The position numbers and the translations under genes were made by a program. From NCBI GenBank assembly GCA_035275405.1, contig DATEMU010000015.1, positions 124,001 through 188,000 of the forward strand: a stretch of DNA of 64,000 nucleotides. Reading direction: 5' to 3'. Origin of the DNA: Phycisphaerae bacterium. Its GTDB lineage: Bacteria > Planctomycetota > Phycisphaerae > UBA1845 > UTPLA1. Of the stretch, positions 63,080-64,000 are shown in pieces; position 1 is the stretch's first letter; every line of letters begins with the position of its first letter. The notes under the pieces were generated by a model. The model saw nothing but the letters and a program-made list of their open reading frames with translations. It had not been told where the DNA came from and made no database searches.

Positions 63080-64000
<921 letters not shown>

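Overview
The window looks like a chromosome segment of a GC-rich Gram-negative bacterium, most likely a planctomycete (Planctomycetota, Phycisphaerae-like). This is inferred from gene content: secreted proteins with PEP-CTERM tails or dockerin-like Ca-binding ends, a TPR/PQQ-type secreted protein, an HTH-EIIA fusion, a DUF2617-like protein, a bacterial deoxyhypusine-synthase homologue, outer-membrane assembly genes, and very many small palindromic or short-period repeats. No rRNA, tRNA, CRISPR array or transposase was recognised. The gene set is mostly housekeeping and envelope functions in short operons on both strands.

Layout. 1-13 kb: secreted TPR/PQQ protein (partial), a CobS-like membrane protein, speA, an LptF/LptG-like permease pair with an ArnT-like glycosyltransferase, a UbiB/ABC1 kinase-like protein and a second polytopic glycosyltransferase. 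13-17 kb: an AhpD-like peroxidase that reads through an in-frame TGA in its active site (candidate selenoprotein), then a phosphoesterase, HTH-EIIA and RNase D operon and a PEP-CTERM protein. 18-26 kb: deoxyhypusine synthase-like, a shortened YgfK-like iron-sulfur protein, nth, a DUF4149-like protein, a MoaD-MoaE fusion, an APH-like kinase, MTA phosphorylase and pgpA, followed by a 6S RNA with its own terminator. 26-31 kb: DUF2617-like, nadA, a 1.3-kb gene-poor mosaic of repeats, and a lower-GC ATPase + DUF4276 pair that looks horizontally acquired and defence-like. 31-43 kb: TadZ/CpaE-like, PilZ-like, SseB-like, a beta-helix secreted protein, small lipoproteins, mdh, a CBS protein, an SpoIIE-type phosphatase, an EamA transporter and a sirtuin. 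43-54 kb: a large MscK-like channel, an RmlC-like epimerase, a RluA-like enzyme, MreC, an LpxL-like acyltransferase, a TPR-YggX fusion, glycosyltransferases, YbaK and a methyltransferase. 54-64 kb: lipoproteins, a large membrane protein, a PEP-CTERM protein, a WDG-repeat secreted protein with dockerin-like end, a CPXCG protein and a nearly complete UDP-glucuronate decarboxylase at the edge.

Themes. Polyamine metabolism recurs: arginine decarboxylase, DHS-like enzyme, MTA phosphorylase. Selenium/molybdenum chemistry is hinted at by the CxxU AhpD-like protein, the YgfK-like protein (family linked to selenium-dependent molybdenum hydroxylases) and the MoaX-like molybdopterin synthase, all within 10 kb. 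Envelope building is the largest theme.

The least conventional feature is repetitive DNA. Tracts with strict 7-, 8- or 9-nt periods occur at about a dozen loci, mostly between genes but also in frame inside membrane-protein genes. A separate dispersed element with the core AGGGAGCGCTGAGCAAGG occurs three times, and several classes of small hairpins sit between and inside genes. All functions are assigned by reading the sequence and motif recall; no database search was run.
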